8,911 nt of DNA from Candidatus Altimarinota bacterium. Its GTDB lineage: Bacteria; Patescibacteriota; Gracilibacteria; BD1-5; UBA2023. The stretch covers positions 1-8,911 of the forward strand of contig DNKW01000074.1 in NCBI GenBank assembly GCA_003488655.1. Reading direction: 5' to 3'. Every line of letters starts with the position of its first letter. Within the stretch, counting starts at the first letter, position 1. The notes below the pieces were generated by a model that worked only from the letters and a program-made list of their open reading frames with translations, had not been told where the DNA came from and did not search any database. A program made the position numbers and the translations under genes. This document shows, one piece after another, positions 1-6,635 of the stretch.

Positions 1-17
1 ACTCTTTTTATGTCTCA

Positions 18-93
18 TGGTGGGCTGGGCGGGGCTCGAACCCGCGACCTTGGCCTTAAGAGGGCCCTGCTCTACCAACTGAGCTACCAACCC
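18..93 (-). tRNA. tRNA-Lys(CUU)
   Basis: A complete 76-nt cloverleaf reads on the minus strand with an encoded CCA end. The acceptor stem is GGGTTGG with CCAGCCC, the D-arm is GCTC/GAGC, and the T-arm GCGGG/CCCGC encloses TTCGAGC. The anticodon loop is CTCTTAA, so the anticodon is CUU, read as Lys (AAG codons). The anticodon stem has one G-A mismatch at its base (position 27 with 43). The body resembles bacterial tRNA-Lys closely. It is divergent from the channel gene on its right. Confidence 0.95.
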
Positions 94-114
94 AAAAACT
101 CTAAAAGCAGAGAG

Positions 115-141
115 AGTATATATAAATATTTTAAAAATCAA
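115..141 (-). promoter_or_regulatory. Possible sigma70-type promoter of tRNA-Lys
   Basis: On the minus strand TTGATT is followed after 15 nt by TATACT, about 20 nt before the tRNA 5' end. The spacing is short and the region is AT-rich, so this is a weak call. Confidence 0.35.
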
Positions 142-179
142 ATCCGAGTTGCAAAAAAGTCATTTTTCGCGAGAATGAG

Positions 180-1088
180 ATGAGAAAACAGAGTATTTTT
201 CTGAATTTTTATACATTATTTTCTCATTCTATGAGTTTCAAAATAGTCGTGGCTTTTCTGTTCCTTCTAATAATTGCCGCAATATATACCTTCTCCTCCC
301 TCCCCTTCTTCACAGATACGGCATTCTACAAGGACTATACCATCGGGTATATGCCACTTTTACGGAAGGGACTGTCCCTTCTTATGATTCTCGTCACTGC
401 ATACGGAGCGAACGTTACGCTCAATTTGATCCTGACGAGGAGCTTCGCTTCGGTGATCCGATCTAATACCCTCGCAAAAAAAGTATTTCCCCTCATTCAT
501 TGGGCCATATTCATTGCCGTTTGGATAGTGGCTGTATTCTTCATCCTCGGAACGCTCGGGGTAAATATCGGTGCTCTCATAACCGGAGCGGGAGTCGGAG
601 GAGTTCTGTTCGCACTTGCGAGCAAAGAGTTTATCTCCAATCTCTTTGGAAGCCTCTCTCTTATATTCAGCAAGAACTTTAAAATCGGAGATACCATCAA
701 AGTAAAGACCTTCACGGGAACGGTCGAGGAGATATCCCTTTCCTATACTCGCCTCGTCGACCGCAAAGGAACAGTGATTTTCATGCCCAATAAGCTTGTC
801 ATCTCCGAAACAGTGGAGAATCTGAGTATGGCACCCATGAAACGGGCGGATTTCACCTGTGAGATATCGGTTCTGGATGCGAAAGAACTACAGAAAATAC
901 TTGCGTCGATAGAGAAAGAAGTAAAGAAACTCGGGGATGACGACATGGAAATCACGTCCAGCATAGACGGGCTCACGGAAAAATGATATACAATAACTCT
1001 CAAGATAGAAACGATGACGGAAGATATGAGTTCGCTCAAGAAGGATGTATGGATGGTACTCGGAGGGAAAGTACAGGGGAAGAAATAG
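180..1088 (+). CDS. MscS-family mechanosensitive ion channel (302 aa, UGA = Gly)
   Basis: This is a small-conductance mechanosensitive channel protein of the cytoplasmic membrane, a family that releases solutes during osmotic downshock. Hydrophobic segments lie at about residues 19-42, 60-84, 103-125 and 127-148. The last is the Gly/Ala-rich pore helix (GVNIGALITGAGVGG), followed by the family hallmark LASKEFISNLFGSLSLIFS and the beta domain start NFKIGDTIKV. With UGA as stop the protein would end at residue 268. Reading UGA at 984-986 as Gly extends the frame through a helical tail rich in Lys and Glu to TAG at 1086. This is the only UGA among about 20 glycine codons. The start is the ATG at 180; no strong Shine-Dalgarno site precedes it. 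The family call is secure. The ion selectivity and exact subfamily are unknown. Confidence 0.9.
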
Positions 1089-1115
1089 GATTTAAATAGT
1101 TTAGGGAAAAATAAA

Positions 1116-1143
1116 TTGACAAATCAACTATAATCTTTACTAT
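1116..1143 (+). promoter_or_regulatory. Sigma70-type promoter of the 101-aa gene
   Basis: A consensus -35 TTGACA (1116-1121) and a -10 TACTAT (1138-1143) are separated by 16 nt, giving a predicted transcript start near 1150 and a leader of about 30 nt. A TATAAT at 1129-1134 also occurs but is only 7 nt from the TTGACA. Confidence 0.65.
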
Positions 1144-1179
1144 TAACATCACCAAAACAAAACCTTAAGGGGAAATATA

Positions 1180-1485
1180 ATGAGTGAACACTTTCGTGTA
1201 AGATTTACTAAACAGGATGGATCTAGGCGGTATGAATTAACCTCGGTGAAATCCTTTCCTGGCCGGATGCTCTCCACTAAATATGGGGATGTCCTCATCA
1301 CTCAAGGAAGTGATACTGTCCAACTTCCCCTGAAACGTCTTCTCGAAATCACCATGTACGCCCTAACCAATACAGATCTCGCAAAAAAGGGCGATCCGAG
1401 AGAGAAGTTCCTGAAAGAAATCAAACAAATGATGTATTCGAGCGACGGTTTTAATCCAGGAAAAACTCGTCTTGTTCAAATGTAA
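1180..1485 (+). CDS. Hypothetical protein, 101 aa
   Basis: I do not recognise this protein. The ATG at 1180 is preceded by AAGGGG with a 7-nt spacer, a good Shine-Dalgarno site, and by the promoter at 1116-1143. A hairpin terminator follows 19 nt after the TAA, so the gene is probably a single-gene transcript. The N-terminal half looks like short beta strands (HFRVRFTK, RYELTSVKSF, DVLITQG, TVQLPLKRLL). The C-terminal half looks helical and basic (LAKKGDPREKFLKEIKQMM). There is no signal peptide or membrane segment, and the net charge is positive. It has seven glycines, none encoded by UGA. A small cytoplasmic, possibly nucleic-acid-binding protein is conceivable, but there is no motif to prove it. 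Confidence 0.75.
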   Translation: MSEHFRVRFTKQDGSRRYELTSVKSFPGRMLSTKYGDVLITQGSDTVQLPLKRLLEITMYALTNTDLAKKGDPREKFLKEIKQMMYSSDGFNPGKTRLVQM

Positions 1486-1504
1486 AAAAGAAAAGGAAAA
1501 ATAC

Positions 1505-1531
1505 AAAGGCTCAAACTTGAGCCTTTTTTTT
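1505..1531 (+). terminator. Rho-independent terminator of the 101-aa gene
   Basis: AAAGGCTCA and TGAGCCTTT form a 9-bp stem with the loop AACT, running into eight T (1524-1531). Confidence 0.9.
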
Positions 1532-1557
1532 GACTTTTCCCTCTTTTTCCATACGAT
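1530..1557 (+). promoter_or_regulatory. Possible promoter of the tRNA-Leu locus
   Basis: TTGACT (1530-1535) and TACGAT (1552-1557) are 16 nt apart, predicting a start near 1564. That is about 11 nt before the first tRNA-Leu-like sequence at 1575 and would place both it and the complete tRNA-Leu in one transcript. Confidence 0.45.
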
Positions 1558-1574
1558 ACCGTCACTTCTCATCC

Positions 1575-1711
1575 GCCCGGGTGGTGAAATGGTAGATGTG
1601 TGACCTTTGCGAAGCAATGGGAGCCATACCCCCGAATACGAGTATCCGTGAAACGGTGCGACATATGAGAGGGGTACACGAGATTCGGGTGAGTTGAATC
1701 ACAAAATTTAT
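1575..1711 (+). ncRNA. tRNA-Leu 5'-half copy with hairpin-rich tail (unit A; pseudo-tRNA or unknown RNA)
   Basis: The first 22 nt (1575-1596) are identical to the 5' end of the complete tRNA-Leu at 1712-1733, covering the acceptor 5' strand and most of the D-arm. After that the sequence stops being tRNA-like: no anticodon arm, T-arm or matching 3' acceptor strand is present before the real tRNA begins. The tail contains small hairpins TTGC-GAA-GCAA, ATGG-GAG-CCAT and CCGT-GAA-ACGG. The last sits inside a longer stem, CCCGAAT (1631-1637) with ATTCGGG (1682-1688). It is probably transcribed from 1530-1557 together with the tRNA. It could be a broken duplicate of the tRNA gene or a distinct structured RNA. 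Confidence 0.45.
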
Positions 1712-1797
1712 GCCCGGGTGGTGAAATGGTAGACACGAGAGACTCAAAATCTCTTGGCAGCAATGTCGTGAGGGTTCGATTCCCTCTCCGGGCACCA
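1712..1797 (+). tRNA. tRNA-Leu(CAA)
   Basis: This is a complete class II tRNA of 86 nt with encoded CCA. The acceptor stem is GCCCGGG with TCCGGGC, closed by one G-U pair. The anticodon stem AGAGA/TCTCT holds the loop CTCAAAA, so the anticodon is CAA (Leu, UUG codons). The long variable arm (TGGCAGCAATGTCG) and the T-arm GAGGG/CCCTC with TTCGATT are typical. It is flanked upstream by a copy of its own 5' end and downstream by two copies of its own 3' end. Confidence 0.95.
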
Positions 1798-1810
1798 TTT
1801 TGATAAAAAC

Positions 1811-1841
1811 ATGTCCTTCATGAAAATGAGGGATATTTTTT
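1811..1841 (+). terminator. Rho-independent terminator of tRNA-Leu
   Basis: ATGTCCTTCAT and ATGAGGGATAT form an 11-bp stem with two G-U pairs around a GAAA tetraloop, followed by a run of six T (1836-1841), 13 nt after the tRNA CCA end. Confidence 0.8.
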
Positions 1842-1850
1842 AACGAAAAA

Positions 1851-1971
1851 GTACGAGAGGGAATCGAATAGAAGGGTAAAATCGTTGCACGATTTTAGAA
1901 AGACAACGATTTGTCTTTCGTACCCGTAGCCGTCTCTGGCGATTGAAGAACTATTCCCTCTCCGGGCACCA
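1851..1971 (+). ncRNA. Candidate structured RNA ending in a tRNA-Leu 3' end (unit B)
   Basis: The last 19 nt plus one flanking base (1953-1972) match the 3' end of tRNA-Leu exactly, including CCA. The rest is unrelated to the tRNA but folds strongly. GAGAGGGAAT (1855-1864) pairs perfectly with ATTCCCTCTC (1953-1962), closing a multibranch structure. Inside it, GGGTA/TACCC (1874-1878 with 1921-1925) encloses two neat hairpins, AAAATCGT/ACGATTTT and AAAGACAA/TTGTCTTT. A short GCC/GGC hairpin (1929-1940) follows. A terminator-like hairpin starts 11 nt after the CCA. The region lies in a non-coding gap. No tRNA-type 5' acceptor strand (GCCCGGA) is present. It may be a new small RNA, a tRNA-like element, or a scar with imported sequence next to an att core. 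Confidence 0.45.
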
Positions 1972-1972
1972 T
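1953..1972 (+). repeat. Second copy of tRNA-Leu 3' end (20-nt direct repeat)
   Basis: ATTCCCTCTCCGGGCACCAT occurs exactly at 1779-1798 (in tRNA-Leu) and at 1953-1972. A third, 19-nt overlapping copy sits at 2137-2155. Copies of a tRNA 3' end in direct orientation are the classic form of att sites of tyrosine-recombinase elements, but no integrase gene is seen nearby. Confidence 0.85.
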
Positions 1973-1982
1973 GAGACATCAG

Positions 1983-2010
1983 AAAATCCCTTTGTAAAAA
2001 AAGGGATTTT
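1983..2010 (+). terminator. Terminator-like hairpin after unit B
   Basis: AAAATCCCTTT and AAAGGGATTTT form an 11-bp stem with loop GTAAAA, and the stem ends in TTTT followed by ATTAT. The sequence is unrelated to the terminator after tRNA-Leu. Confidence 0.65.
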
Positions 2011-2155
2011 ATTATGGCTCAAGATTTCTGTAGGAGAAAGAATCGAAACTGTAGTGATACCGATGATCCCGCAGGCGTGAGAATCGGGGGAAAAGCCAAT
2101 GGTTTGGCTTTTCGTCACAAGGCGGGCCCGAAGGGACGATTCCCTCTCCGGGCAC
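2011..2155 (+). ncRNA. Candidate structured RNA ending in a tRNA-Leu 3' end (unit C)
   Basis: The last 19 nt (2137-2155) match tRNA-Leu from the T-loop to the CAC of its CCA end, where the identity stops. Here the acceptor strand has a local partner: GCCCG (2126-2130) pairs with CGGGC (2149-2153), and AGGG/CCCT forms a T-stem-like helix around ACGATT. That makes a mini-helix like the acceptor plus T-arm half of a tRNA. Upstream are a 10-bp hairpin, GAAAAGCCAA with TTGGCTTTTC (2090-2113), and a CCGAT/ATCGG pairing (2060-2087). A terminator-like hairpin follows within about 10 nt. The 5' boundary is a guess. Confidence 0.4.
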
Positions 2156-2164
2156 AAAAGAAAA

Positions 2165-2196
2165 CCCCAACCACTTTCGTGATTGAGGGAATTTTT
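2165..2196 (+). terminator. Terminator-like hairpin after unit C
   Basis: CCCCAACCAC and GTGATTGAGG form a stem with two mismatches around TTTC, followed by TTTTT. It is weaker than the two hairpins upstream. If the minus-strand gene read past its UGA, it would run through this sequence. Confidence 0.4.
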
Positions 2197-2225
2197 ATGT
2201 GTGAGAGAAACCATATGAGGTGTTT

Positions 2226-2594
2226 TCATAAATTCCTACCACAAGACATGTAAAACGGATCAAAACAAGCGGTTTCCTTTATTATCTCTGAAGCCCTTTC
2301 ATGAAATCCGTATTTTTCTGCGAAAAATATAAGATACCCCAGTGGAGCGTCTTTTTCATCACCGACGGTAATGTGAGTAAGGCACGGACTGAGAAGCTCG
2401 TGTTTCTGAGAGAAAGCATCGAGAAAGTCAGTAAAATTCCAGACTGGTTTACCATCGACGACAAGTGAATGAGGACATACTTTGATACCCTTGTCAGGAC
2501 AATCTGCTCGCGTGCACAATTCTTGAAATGAAAACTCTTTGGTAAGACTTTTTTCAGGTACAAGTACGAGGTGAATCCTGGGTGGTTTGAGCAT
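2226..2594 (-). CDS. Hypothetical protein, 122 aa, apparent UGA stop
   Basis: I do not recognise this protein. The ATG at 2594 is preceded on the minus strand by a perfect AGGAGG with a 5-nt spacer, the best ribosome-binding site in the window, which sets the start. An upstream TTG would extend the frame but lies before a leader hairpin. The product is soluble with no signal peptide. It has Cys at several places, including CTRADCPDKGIKVCPH in the middle and FYMSCGRNL at the end. The frame ends at UGA (2226-2228). If UGA is Gly, as in the neighbours, translation would continue through the hairpin and structured RNA regions without a TAA or TAG down to at least 1860. The real 3' end is therefore uncertain. 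All five of its internal glycines use GGN codons. It may be a recent import, or have a C-terminus I cannot define. Confidence 0.6.
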   Translation of the reverse strand: MLKPPRIHLVLVPEKSLTKEFSFQELCTRADCPDKGIKVCPHSLVVDGKPVWNFTDFLDAFSQKHELLSPCLTHITVGDEKDAPLGYLIFFAEKYGFHERASEIIKETACFDPFYMSCGRNL

Positions 2595-2646
2595 GCTAAC
2601 CTCCTGTATATTTGTGTTTTTGTTACGAATATTAACGAGCTTCCCG

Positions 2647-2681
2647 ATCGATTTTTCTCTAGAGATTGTGCAAAAATCGAT
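2647..2681 (-). promoter_or_regulatory. Leader hairpin upstream of the 122-aa gene
   Basis: ATCGATTTTT and AAAAATCGAT form a perfect 10-bp inverted repeat around 15 nt, about 53 nt before the start codon. It could be an RNA structure in the 5' leader or an operator. There is no T-run suggesting termination on the minus strand. No confident -35/-10 pair was found upstream of it. Confidence 0.4.
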
Positions 2682-2819
2682 AGAAACGATCCTACCAGAT
2701 AATAGAGTCAAATATTAAAAATTCATTAAAATTCAAAAGTTTTTTTATCGGAAAATGTAACAGAAATGTAACTTCCTAAAGGTATAAAGGTTTTTGTTTA
2801 TTTTTTAACAAAATTTTTT

Positions 2820-3677
2820 ATGAAAGCGGATGTATGCAGTCTCTCTGTGGAAAGAGTAGATACGAAGTATCTTTCGGATGAAGATCTCGTCACTATAAAC
2901 AATGTCACTCAGGATATGTGGGCGGGAGAGTCCTGACTCTGAGAGCTGTCAAAGTGCCCTCTTTGCGAAAAAATACTTTCCAAAGAGGATATTTTCGGAT
3001 ATCTTCCAAAAGAGCAATTCTCCAATACTGTTGCGAGAATTATTATGGATGAGAATGTAACACATATACACTGTCCCGATTGCTGAGAAAATACCGATTT
3101 CATCTATGGATCGGATAACGTCGAGAAAATAAGAAAAAGATTGAAGGAAAGTGTTTCATTTTTAGTGGTTTGTCGCAATGAAATAGGAGATCTCGTCGGA
3201 TATATGGATGGATACGTAGACTCTTTGAAAACTATTTTCGACCAAGAGCTCGCCTATCATTATTCAGATATCGGTTTTCAATCCGTGTGCGACCGGGTAG
3301 ACAGTATCCTTGGCGGATGATCCCACGCCATGAACTTCATAAGCTTCTCCTCCATGGGACTTCTGGAAAAATACGCAAACTTTTTTACTATTTTCAAGAT
3401 GTTCAACACATTTTTTGAGACCATCCCCGATTGCTATCTCCAAACTCCCGGAATTACCGAGCTCGATCGCAATAATAATATATACTCCGTACATAAAACC
3501 ATGGGATGCAAACCTATCTGAATGGCCGATATAGACGAGTACCGCAATCGTATTACGCATATCGGGAAAGGGTATGAGAGCGATATTGTAGTATACGGAA
3601 CTCCCATAAAAGATTTTCGCGAAAATTTTTCCATGGGAGTGAGAGAGTTCCTCCGGGCGTATAGGAAAAATCGATAA
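2820..3677 (+). CDS. Zinc-ribbon protein with possible GNAT-like domain (285 aa, 5 UGA = Gly)
   Basis: The frame is continuous from ATG 2820 to TAA 3675 only if UGA at 2934, 2940, 3084, 3318 and 3519 is Gly; five of about 21 glycines use UGA. Residues 46-49 (CPLC) and 85-88 (CPDC, followed by a UGA-encoded Gly) make a four-cysteine zinc ribbon. The C-terminal part (about 110-270) suggests an acyltransferase-like fold: DLVGYMDGYVDSL, then SSMGLLEKYANFFTIFKMF, then a LDRNNNIYSVHKTMGCKPI segment that resembles the end of GNAT domains. The substrate is unknown and the GNAT assignment is tentative. No Shine-Dalgarno site is visible; the ATG follows an AT-rich tract. The kinase gene starts 76 nt downstream with no terminator between, so the two may be co-transcribed. 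The reading frame itself is solid. Confidence 0.85.
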
Positions 3678-3753
3678 TCTGGCTTTTATTATAGAAATAA
3701 TTATACTGTCGTCCACTATATGAGATATCTTTTAGTCTCTAATAAAATCAGAC

Positions 3754-5859
3754 ATGGCAATATATGCATTTATCTACTCATTAACGGCGATACTTTCCAT
3801 CATCGGGTGATGAAGAATTTTTAGCATACAAAGAAATGTTTCCGGATTTTTTTTCTTGTTATTCACTATAGCGGCATCGATATGGCTCCTCATTTATTAC
3901 CTATTCTTCGCAAACATCTTAGGGGAGGATCTTCTTCTCCTCTTGTCTCGAATCGCATTCGCTCTATCAATAATAGGAGAATATAGTCTCATACTCTATA
4001 TTTGGAATTTTCATAAATGAAATACTGCCCAAGCAAGGAGGAATTCAGTGTATATTCTCTGTATATTCGTCATATTGTCGATCTTTTATATATTCACATG
4101 ATGAATAGTAAATTCTCTCGTATTTGACGCGGAAGCAAATACCTTCCGAGAAATCTATGGTCCGCTCGTCCTCATACACAGTATACTTACCATTGGATTC
4201 ATTCCCCTGCTTATAACAGCTTCAACGATACGAATCAGAGAACAAAATTCTCTCAATAAAGTGAGACTGAAGATGATTGCCCTATCGGTTGGAGTACTTA
4301 TGGGTACACTTATATTTTTGCAGTTCATATTGCCAATGTTTGACATATGGATTTTCGAAAAGGAAGTCTCTCTGTTGTTTGTACTATTCGTGGCCTCTAT
4401 CGTCTATATAACGAAGCGATATTACTTTTCATGAATCGGATTTTGAATCGGGAAGATCATTATATATGGCTGCGTTTTCTTGCTCACGGTACTGATACTC
4501 AATATTGCCCGATTTATCTTTGGGCAATGAACGGGACTTTCTCTCTGATACTGGATAGACAAAGATATCTATTCGTTCATCGAAGTATTTATATCCATAG
4601 CGTCTTTTCTTATCTTGGAAAGGTTTTTCTCTCGAATATTTTTGAGTGTCACGTCAAGAGCGACAGAGTTGAAAATGCGGATAAACTCACTCAGCGAAGA
4701 TATGTCCGGAATAACGAGGGAAAATGAGCTCTCTCAATTTTTATCCAATAGAGTAAAACAGATATTTAAAACGAGTCTCTTTGAGATTCGTAAATCTGAC
4801 GGTACCTATTCAGAACTCGAAAATTTCTTCAATACCTATCCAAAAGAAAAGGCTTTCATAAATGATATGGTGTTTATCGAAGAAAATGGAAAAAAATTCA
4901 ATAAAAGCGTGATGAATATGGAACTGAATAGAGATCAATTTATCGCCCTCCCCATAAGCGGTATGTGGAATGGGCTCCCGAATTGTTACTGAGTGATACT
5001 ACTCTGACAGAAGTCTTTTGGAGATTTTTATGATACCGAAGAGATAAGTGCGCTCATAGGGCTTTCATTTTCAGTAGGAAGACAGTTAAAATACATCGAT
5101 ATGTACGACAAGATTCGAGATCTCTCTGAAAATCTGGACAAAAAAGTGGACGAAAAAACCATAGAATACAATGACCTGTTGAATCGACAAAAAGAATTCA
5201 TCAGCGTTATATCGCACGAGATAAAAGCCCCTATTGCAAATGCCATTTTTCAGGCGGATAGTATCATCTACGATCTGGAAGATGCGTCTTTCCCGATAGA
5301 AACGCTGAAACAAGAACTGAGCCTCCTAAACAAAGAGCTCATAAAAACCGGCGAGCTTACGACGAAACTTTTTTCTGTCCAATACTTCGATACTCGATCG
5401 GTAGCTCTTTTTCGGGAACGAATCCAGCTCTCACAACTTCTTCGCACAGAGTACGAAGTATATTCTCGCATGTACGAACAGGTGCATTTCATCAATCTCA
5501 TCGACGAAGATATGGGGTTTGTGAAAATCGATAAGATACAATTTCAGCAAGTCATAACCAATCTCCTGCAAAATGCCGTTAAATTTCTCGATAAAAAAGA
5601 TTCGATTATACTGATAGAGGCGTATAAGAAAAAATGAGTTCTTTCCGTCACTATCGAGGACAATGGAAGAGGATTCCAATGAATGAATGTGGAAAGCCTA
5701 TTCGACCGTTATACTACGGGAAGCGGGGAATTGCTCGGTCTCGGTATGGGTCTCTATCTCTGTAAAAAGATTATCGATATGCACGGGGGAACCATCACAG
5801 CGAGTACCGGAGAAAAACTCTGAGGGGCAAAATTTAGCATCAAGATTCCACTAAATTAG
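3754..5859 (+). CDS. Multi-TM sensor histidine kinase with GAF-like domain (701 aa, 14 UGA = Gly)
   Basis: This is the sensor of a two-component system in the cytoplasmic membrane. It autophosphorylates a histidine and passes the phosphate to a response regulator. Residues 1-225 hold about seven hydrophobic helices, like the 7TM N-terminal sensor region of histidine kinases, and two more follow near 231-257 and 270-292. A GAF-like domain spans about 325-445 (ending VILLGQKSFGDFYDTEEISAL), then a coiled linker. The catalytic core has the H-box SVISHEIKAP (H488), N-box NLLQNAVKF (N607), G1 box EDNGRGF (D636) and G2 box GLGMGL (662-667). It ends with GGAKFSIKIPLN. UGA codons at 3808, 3811, 4018, 4099, 4102, 4432, 4444, 4528, 4546, 4990, 5005, 5635, 5680 and 5821 are read as Gly, 14 of about 48. 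An in-frame TAG at 3733 makes ATG 3754 the only start. A response regulator starts 22 nt downstream and is the likely partner. Confidence 0.93.
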
Positions 5860-5881
5860 TCGTTCATAAAAATAGAAATAT

Positions 5882-6586
5882 ATGAATATTCTCATCATCG
5901 AAGATAATGTATTTTTGGCAAAAAGGATAGCCCGGGTATTTGAAGCCAAGATCATAGTGAATAGAGTAAAAATCCGGCATTCATTTTTGGAATTCCTTGA
6001 GGAACTCCCCATTATATCATCCTATGATATGGTTCTCGTGGATCTCAAGCTCTCTGAAGATACTTTGGAGCTTTGCGGATACAAAATTATCCGTGCGATT
6101 CGAAAAAAACAGATAAATATCCCCATCGTGGTGATGAGCGGATTTAGTGATATCGATAGGCTCCGCCTTGCTTTTGAGTATGGTGCGAGCGATTATATCA
6201 TAAAGCCGATTCGGCTCTTGGAGCTCGAAATTCGAGTATTCAATTGGTTCAAAAATTATTATCTTTCCAACATCCCCTCGTCCGGATCTGTTCACTCTTA
6301 TAAAAATCTCAAATATAATCTCGATAAAAATGAATTTTATCTGGACGAAACGCTTATCCCTCTGACGAGGAACAACAAATACATCCTCTCTCTTTTTTTT
6401 TCTCATCCAGAGAAACTTCTCCAAGAATCTTTTCTCTGTGAGAAAATATGGTGAGATATCTGTTTCAGTACCGAGAGGAATCTGCGGGTGAATATTCTCC
6501 GGCTCAAACAAGCGCTTCTTCCCTTTGGTATCGATACATGGATTCAAAATATCCGAGGGGAAGGGTATATATTTTTGGGGAAATAA
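5882..6586 (+). CDS. OmpR/PhoB-type response regulator (234 aa, 1 UGA = Gly)
   Basis: This is a DNA-binding response regulator, probably phosphorylated by the kinase encoded 22 nt upstream in the same operon. The receiver domain (1-120) carries the acidic pair E7-D8, the phospho-acceptor D54 in MVLVDLKL, S86 in VVMSG and K108 in the YIIKPI motif. The C-terminal winged helix (about 145-234) ends in IRGEGYIFLGK, matching the wing of OmpR-family proteins. UGA at 6452-6454 encodes the Gly of the IWG motif, a conserved position. Without it the protein would lose its recognition helix. The frame ends at TAA 6584 and the stop overlaps the start of the terminator stem. No Shine-Dalgarno site is seen before ATG 5882, so translational coupling to the kinase is possible. 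Target genes are unknown. Confidence 0.93.
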
Positions 6587-6613
6587 AATACCATTTTTAG
6601 AAAATGGTATTTT
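6585..6613 (+). terminator. Terminator of the kinase-regulator operon
   Basis: AAAATACCATTTT and AAAATGGTATTTT form a 13-bp stem with loop TAG, followed by ATTT. The stem begins inside the stop codon of the regulator. Its A/T symmetry could let it work on both strands, which suits the convergent gene arrangement. Confidence 0.8.
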
Positions 6614-6635
6614 ATTTAACTCACTTTGCACACGT

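Noticed and set aside
180..986. MscS, kinase and regulators as pseudogenes with premature stops
   Set aside because: All interruptions are UGA, never UAA or UAG, and no frameshifts are needed.
1116..1134. TTGACA paired with TATAAT at 1129-1134
   Set aside because: The spacer would be only 7 nt; the TACTAT at 1138 gives a proper 16-nt spacing.
1575..1797. Group I intron in tRNA-Leu
   Set aside because: The anticodon arm of the complete tRNA is uninterrupted and the upstream segment lacks a recognisable P7/P3 core; it repeats the 5' exon instead of splitting it.
1562..1798. Minus-strand frame with the string GEGIEPSRH across tRNA-Leu
   Set aside because: It is the well-known artefact of translating the antisense of a tRNA; the tRNA explains the sequence.
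1953..1972. Primer-binding site of an LTR-type retroelement (complement of a tRNA 3' end)
   Set aside because: No reverse transcriptase or terminal repeats are present, and such elements are not known in bacteria.
1575..2155. tmRNA (ssrA)
   Set aside because: There is no Ala-type acceptor with G-U pair, no tag-peptide frame and a complete tRNA sits inside the region.
1951..2229. Minus-strand 92-aa frame beside the 122-aa gene
   Set aside because: It overlaps the terminator hairpins and tRNA repeats, has no ribosome-binding site, and its sequence repeats (PERE at both ends) come from the tRNA copies.
2934..2942. UGA as selenocysteine
   Set aside because: UGAs are too frequent, occur in many unrelated genes and at conserved Gly positions, with no SECIS-like hairpins after them.
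3264..3716. Minus-strand 150-aa frame
   Set aside because: It is antisense to the zinc-ribbon gene, has no ribosome-binding site and shows no family features.
4347..4727. Plus-strand 126-aa frame inside the kinase gene
   Set aside because: It is out of frame with a continuous kinase frame that has clear domains once UGA is read as Gly.
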